Assembly: GCA_033961575.1 (NCBI GenBank)
Contig: CM066738.1
Location: 71,161,478-71,225,477 of the forward strand
Direction of reading: 5' to 3'
Source of the DNA: Aselliscus stoliczkanus
Taxonomy: Eukaryota > Chordata > Mammalia > Chiroptera > Hipposideridae
DNA length: 64,000 nucleotides
Shown here piece by piece: positions 59,443-64,000 of this stretch (position 1 is its first letter; each line of letters begins with the position of its first letter). The translations under genes were made by a program, and so were the position numbers. The notes beneath the pieces were generated by a model, which had not been told where the DNA came from, did no database searches, and saw only the letters and a program-made list of their open reading frames with translations.

Positions 59443-59761
59443 ATATTTTATTGTTTTTATATACATGTATGTGTATGTTTAGACACATCTCACTAGTAGC
59501 CCCTTGCCCTGCATTACTGATTCAGATTTCACACACAGGTTCGGAGCTTCTCACATCACCTCAGAGAAAGGGCATCAGGGGAGCTGAGGGTATACAGCTT
59601 TAGTTAGCAGAGCCGGAAAGGAACTGACAGTCACACAGGATGGAGAAATTCAAGGAGCTGCGGGGGAAAGAACAAACAGGATCTTGCCTTTTCCAGTTTG
59701 TAGATTTAGCTGAGTTTAGTCCCAAATATTTTGCTAACAAATTTCCTTAGTTGGATTCAGT

Positions 59762-59985
59762 TTAACCCTCTGTCAGGCGCAACTGATCTCACAGATTCAT
59801 TGCACACAAATTTTCAAATATCTAACAGTTAAGTCTTATTGTGACTTATCACTTCTGTATCTTCCCCCTCTACCGTAGCCTATCACCAGTCATGTTTGTG
59901 ACTTAGTACAGTAAAAATGTATTTCATAGTGGCATCTTTGTGTGCAATGAATCTATGAGATCAGTTGTGCCCGACAGAGGGGTAA
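59762..59985. mobile_element. piggyBac-like non-autonomous element (224 bp including target)
   Basis: About 45-bp inverted ends: the left reads TTAACCCTCTGTCAGGCGCA then ACTGATCTCACAGATTCATT; the right, on the opposite strand, reads TTACCCCTCTGTCGGGCACA then ACTGATCTCATAGATTCATT. The TTAA at the left and TTAC (as read inward) at the right suggest a mutated TTAA target. The interior is AT-rich and non-coding. Confidence 0.75.
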
Positions 59986-61735
59986 GACAGTGATTTTGTT
60001 GGGGGCTATAATGAATGTTATCTCTTTAGCTAGATTAGCTAATATTTAAGGGTTACCTACTATTTAGGAGGCAATTTGGGGAAGGAAGCACAAAGCACTC
60101 AAAGCATCTCCATTTCCTTAAATACAACATGTCCTTGACCTTCCTTCTCTCCTAGTGTCTGTCGCTTGCAGCTCTGATGAGCCATCCCTGTTCTCAGCCC
60201 ACTCAGCTCCCTAGTGAGTGCCTGGTGGGTGGAAAGCCTTTCTGAGAAGCAGGAGCCACTGACATCTAGAAATTGCCTGCAGAGATCCCCACCCGTCATC
60301 TGCCTTGAGTCTCCTGCCAAGCTCAGGGGACATCCCATGGATGACACGTGCCACTAACCCAGACATGGGGAGAATAGCCTGCATCCTTCCTGTGTCTTAA
60401 AATCAAGCTAATATTCTTGAATGTCGGACAATTTATTTGGTTTTATAATTTATGAGATGTACTTAAGTTATTGGTCTAGTTTTGTTTGTTTGTTTAAAGA
60501 CTGATCTTAAATTTTAAACTATTTTCGCCTGTGGATTTGTTGAGTAGGGGATTTTATTGGTTTTAATTAGAGGAGTGGGCTAAGGATGAAAGATTTTTGT
60601 CAAGAGGCTTCCTTTTGCTTATTCATAGCATGAGCTTTCTGAAGGGAAAGAAGGCTGAGATGGGGGAGTGGTGGGGGCCTGAAGCTCACTGCCAGAGCCC
60701 CTCGGTAACGTGCTTCTCAGACACTTCCCTTGCCTTAGGCTTTGGCAAGGAGTCAAGGAGGCAGCCTGAGCTTGTGTGTGGAGAAGGAGGCCACTCAGCA
60801 GACTGTTCTAGAAGACACTGAGACTCTGCCTTTCCACCCCCCCACCACAGGAGGTAGGTTCAGGTCCCTTACAAGCCTCACTGCCTCCTCAGGCCTTCCC
60901 CGAGGTCTCCAGCTCTCCCCACGCACCGATGTCCGGGGGGGCCTGCCCAGCCACGTGCTCCTTGGGACAGCAGTAGCCGCTCTGCTTGATTTGGTCTGGG
61001 GGACCCCGGACTCCTCTCCGCTAGTCAGCCTTGACTATTAAGTCAGGTAAGAGATAGGAACAAACCAAGCAAACAGGCTGGTGCGGCTGCCTTTTCCAGG
61101 AGCAGCGGGCCCGCTGTGCTACCTGCCTGGGAAGGGTCTGGTCCCCTGCCCTCCAGAGGACCTGCCCTTGGGGCCTGAGCTTCTGCCAGCCCAGTGACAG
61201 TAGAGCCACTGCTTTCCCTCCTTTCCCCCCGTCAAACATATTATCGCAGAAAATCCATACCAAATGCAAAGCTCTTGGTTTTTCTTGGTTTTTATTGTCC
61301 TCTTCCAGCAGGCCCATTTTGGGGCGGTCCCTTACTCCAAATAAATTACTGTGTACCACAGCCACTGACTTACAGATGTGGGAGCGGGAAGGTGGGGGTG
61401 GGAGGGACATTGGGGGTCCCTTCTCCTCCTCCCTGTTACTCTGTTCAGTCCCCTTCACTCCCCGAACAGCAAATAAAACTCTTCACTGCCCGTGCTGCTA
61501 ATTTCTGTATCTCTCTCCCAGACAGTTCTGGTTCAGTGTCTAACAACCAGTCCTCTCCCCCCACCTCCATAATTCATTAGAACCTCAAGTCTTTTCATCC
61601 CTCACAGCCTGCACGCTGCAGTTGTCGGGGAGGGGTAGGCTGGAGAACAAAGCAAATTTGAACCAGGTAGTTTTGTTACCTTTTAATTGTGTTATTTGTC
61701 CAGTGATGGAAGAAGTCTTTCAAAAAAAGGGCTTT
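59986..61735. other. Intergenic or distal 3' UTR sequence
   Basis: Unique sequence with a GC-rich part at about 60650-61200 that has few CpGs and is not an island. AATAAA motifs at 61340-61345 and 61472-61477 could be distal polyadenylation signals of CABLES1 or of no consequence. Confidence 0.5.
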
Positions 61736-61847
61736 GGGGCTGGCCGAGTGGCGCGGTGGTTAAGCTCTGGCTTGGGAAGCCAGTGGCCCCGGTTCGGTCC
61801 CACATATGAGGGCCAGTGACACTGCCCTCAAAAAAACAAAACAAAAC
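61736..61847 (+). mobile_element. tRNA-derived SINE, short form (copy C)
   Basis: GGGGCTGGCCGAGTGGCGCG, CTGGCTTGGGAAGCCAGTGG and GCCAGTGACACTGCCCTC precede an A-rich tail with CAAAA units. A perfect 14-bp duplication, AAAAAAAGGGCTTT, lies at 61722-61735 and 61848-61861. Confidence 0.92.
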
Positions 61848-62074
61848 AAAAAAAGGGCTTTGTAGGCTCACCCTCCCAGGGATGGCCTGAGTTCATGTCT
61901 CAAGGGCTGTTGAGGCCGTTAAGTTGAGGAGTGCTGGCCAGGTCACAGCAGGACCTGCTGAGGGCCAGAGAAAAGAGGAAACTTCAGGACTGAATCTCGA
62001 GCCATATCATTGACAGCAGCTTAAAAGGTGGCTTCCAGTAGTGTAATTGCAAGGCAGAACTGAGGTAAAAAATA

Positions 62075-62230
62075 CACACAAGGTGCCCAAAAAATGTATA
62101 CACAGTTTAAGAAAGGAAGAAACAAAATTCTAATACTCAATTTACAATGAATACAAGTCACATTTGACTTCTGCAATTACAAGAGGTGCTCAAAGTGGTT
62201 ACCATCAGTGTAATTTTAGTACAGTTTATG
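62075..62230. mobile_element. Mariner-type element fragment, one end
   Basis: CACACAAGGTGCCCAAAAAA with TGTATACACAGTTTAAGAAA resembles the left end of the 19255-19383 element. Positions from about 62166 extend further (ACTTCTGCAATTACAAGAGG) than the small copy does. No second inverted end is seen. Confidence 0.65.
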
Positions 62231-64000
62231 TACATATAAGAAAATGATAGGTGAAGAAAAAGATAGATGAAGTTCCTCTTACTACCAAAGGAACCCAATG
62301 CAGAATGCCAGAGTGTCTCTCAAAGAGCCCCCACCCCAGAAAGAACCATCCAGACGTCTAAACAAATATTCCAGAGAGTCTGCAAATACAGGACTGGCTG
62401 AACCATTGGAACCATGAAGACATGCCTAACAAGGATGGTACTTGCCCATATAACATCTCCCACGGAAATATCAAGAAAGGATGAGAAAGCCCAAGATCAT
62501 GTACCCCTCAAAAAAATTTTTTTAAAGCAGTTTCGCTACAATGAACCTGACCTTGAAACAGCCCTCCTTAGGTTACTGGTAGCACACAGGCCCCCTCTCC
62601 ACTGACTGGGCATTCATTCCCTTGGAACCTCAAAGTTCTTAAGAGGCCTTCCTTATGAGGAGCTTGTGAACAAGAGCTCACCATAAATGATGACCAAAAA
62701 GAACTCAGTGGGTCCAGTGGGGAAGTGGATGGTATCTTCTGCTCACTATAAATTATATTTTTAACCTGACTTAAGAAGCAAATCCTCTTTGAGGCATATC
62801 TGGAAGCCCTTGGTGATGCCTACTCTTTTTTTGAAACTCTAAGTCAGATATGTTTTTCCTAAGGCAGCTAGCTGCCTTCTCCCATGAAACCAATTTTCAT
62901 TTTTATTTGCAAAATAAAAACAAGACACAAATGGAATAGATTACTCTCCCCTCCCCTCCCCTGTATGCATAGGAGAGAGTGGCAGAAGGAAAGCCAGTGG
63001 GCAAGAGATTTTCCTGGGAAGAGCATGCGGCCAGAAGCAGGAGGGCCTGAAACAGAAGGGACGGATTTCAGCGGCAGCCCTGAGTAAACCCAGAGGCAGT
63101 GACCCTGGCAGAGGGGAAGAGACGGGAAGGAAAGGGCTCCGGAGCCAGAGCCAACGGACCCTGTGACCTCAGCCAGTCGCTGCGGGGATCTTATTACTGC
63201 CCGTCAGAGCAGTTCTGGAGAGCACATGAGATGGTACAATAAACACCTGTAGGAGTTCAATAAATGGAAACAATGATTTTACCTCCCACTGAATTTAACT
63301 GAGTTAGCAAAAATGTAAATAAAAATCTCTGCTTTATAGAGGAAGCTATTGGAGCATAGATATGCCATCTAGAACCCAGTGGGGAAGATACAGTAACTTA
63401 TTTGGATTCCCAGGATCTAGGTGACCCAGGGTCACTGTGGAGTGCATGGCCGTACAGCTATGCCCTGCCTGTGGTGCCCTGTTGAGGGGCTGCTGAGAGG
63501 TGGGCTGGAATTCAGCCCTAGCTTCATTCACCAGGTCATGCTGTGGCATAAGCTTGGAGAAAGGAATGCCTTCCTAATTGTTCTGCTCAGAGGGGACAGT
63601 GTTCTGCCAGGTAGCTGGAGAAAGGTATGCCTGCTCCTAATCCTTCAGAGGTGATGGGTGTTAAGAGGGAAGAGGGCAGAGGGCAGGGATAGAGGTAATG
63701 CTTTGTCCCCTTACATGCCCAACGAGATGAGCATACTGCTCCACTCTGTCCCATGGGGCAGCTGGCTGCTGGCACCCTGGGTGACAATGGGCGGACCCTT
63801 GAGAGGACTAGTAGGCCATGTTATCTATGTCTAGAGATGCAGAGGGTGTAAGGGTTCCCTAGAAATCTTGAGAAATGAAATAGGCTCTGTACAACATAAG
63901 CAGGGGCAATCAGGAGCTGCAGTCCAGAAGGGCAGCAAGAACCCAACTGTCCTAGGCCACCACTTTGCAGAGGAGAGGGTCCTGGAGAGGCCAGAGCAAG
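62231..64000. other. Intergenic sequence
   Basis: A MIR fragment in sense lies at about 63140-63275 (GTGACCTCAGCCAGTCGCTG and a GAGTTCAATAAATGG tail). No gene is recognised to the window edge. Confidence 0.5.

Larger units (their letters stand above)
58177..59460 (+). other. CABLES1: CABLES1 3' untranslated region (proximal estimate)
   Basis: The sequence after the stop is free of recognisable transposons for about 1.28 kb, unlike the surrounding introns, which fits a 3' UTR under constraint. The end is set by an ATTAAA at 59437 followed within about 20 bases by U/GU-rich sequence. ATTTA motifs occur at about 59007 and 59103. A longer UTR reaching AATAAA at 61472 is possible, but would have to include a piggyBac-like insertion. 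Confidence 0.65.

Noticed and set aside
60880..61190. Possible CpG island
   Set aside because: GC-rich, but CpG count is well below expectation and no gene start is visible.
58177..64000. Antisense exons of the human neighbour TMEM241
   Set aside because: In human this gene lies downstream on the opposite strand and some transcripts overlap CABLES1. No minus-strand frame here matches its transmembrane protein.
1..64000. CRISPR array, bacterial operon or viral genome
   Set aside because: The repeats are mammalian transposons and microsatellites, and the only gene has spliceosomal introns.

Overview
This is a vertebrate nuclear window, and every recognisable repeat is of placental-mammal type: L2, MIR, MER5A-like, MaLR/MLT1-like LTRs, old L1 3' ends and a Tigger/MER2-like element. 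No Alu, B1/B2, Can-SINE or BovA copies are visible, so a primate, rodent, carnivore or ruminant is unlikely. The youngest insertions are a tRNA-derived SINE family (head GGGCCGGCCGAGTGGCGC) with fresh target-site duplications, plus small mariner-like and piggyBac-like elements. The SINE tail style and the small DNA transposons suggest a bat, perhaps rhinolophoid. That assignment is inference, at about 40 percent confidence. The one gene supported is CABLES1 (Cdk5 and Abl enzyme substrate 1), on the + strand. Eight coding exons between 3771 and 58176 give an uninterrupted 328-residue C-terminal half with perfect GT/AG junctions and a consistent phase chain, ending in the cyclin-box-like domain. 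The GC-rich first exon and the second exon of the long isoform lie upstream of the window. A further candidate exon at 2712-2827 opens with ATG just after an in-frame stop, ends at a strong GTAAGT donor and has exactly the phase needed to join the exon at 3771. It would give a 366-residue protein, close to the roughly 368 residues I recall for the short human isoform, so I read it as the alternative first coding exon. Layout: 1-2711 is intron or short-isoform promoter region; 2712-2827 is the candidate alternative exon; 3771-3863, 21203-21280, 36372-36468, 37699-37855 and 38963-39066 encode the linker upstream of the cyclin box; 53251-53357, 55035-55242 and 58036-58176 encode the cyclin-box-like C-terminus; 58177 to about 59460 is the 3' UTR, with three Pumilio-type motifs and an ATTAAA signal. 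The rest to 64000 is intergenic and repeat-rich. Introns hold MIR, L2, L1 and LTR fossils, four antisense SINE copies (three of them long forms), two sense short SINEs and microsatellites. No second gene, RNA gene, CRISPR array or intact transposase was found. Nothing here looks like a new enzymatic system. The items most worth following up are the alternative first exon, the paired short and long forms of the lineage-specific SINE, and the piggyBac-like element just past the gene end.
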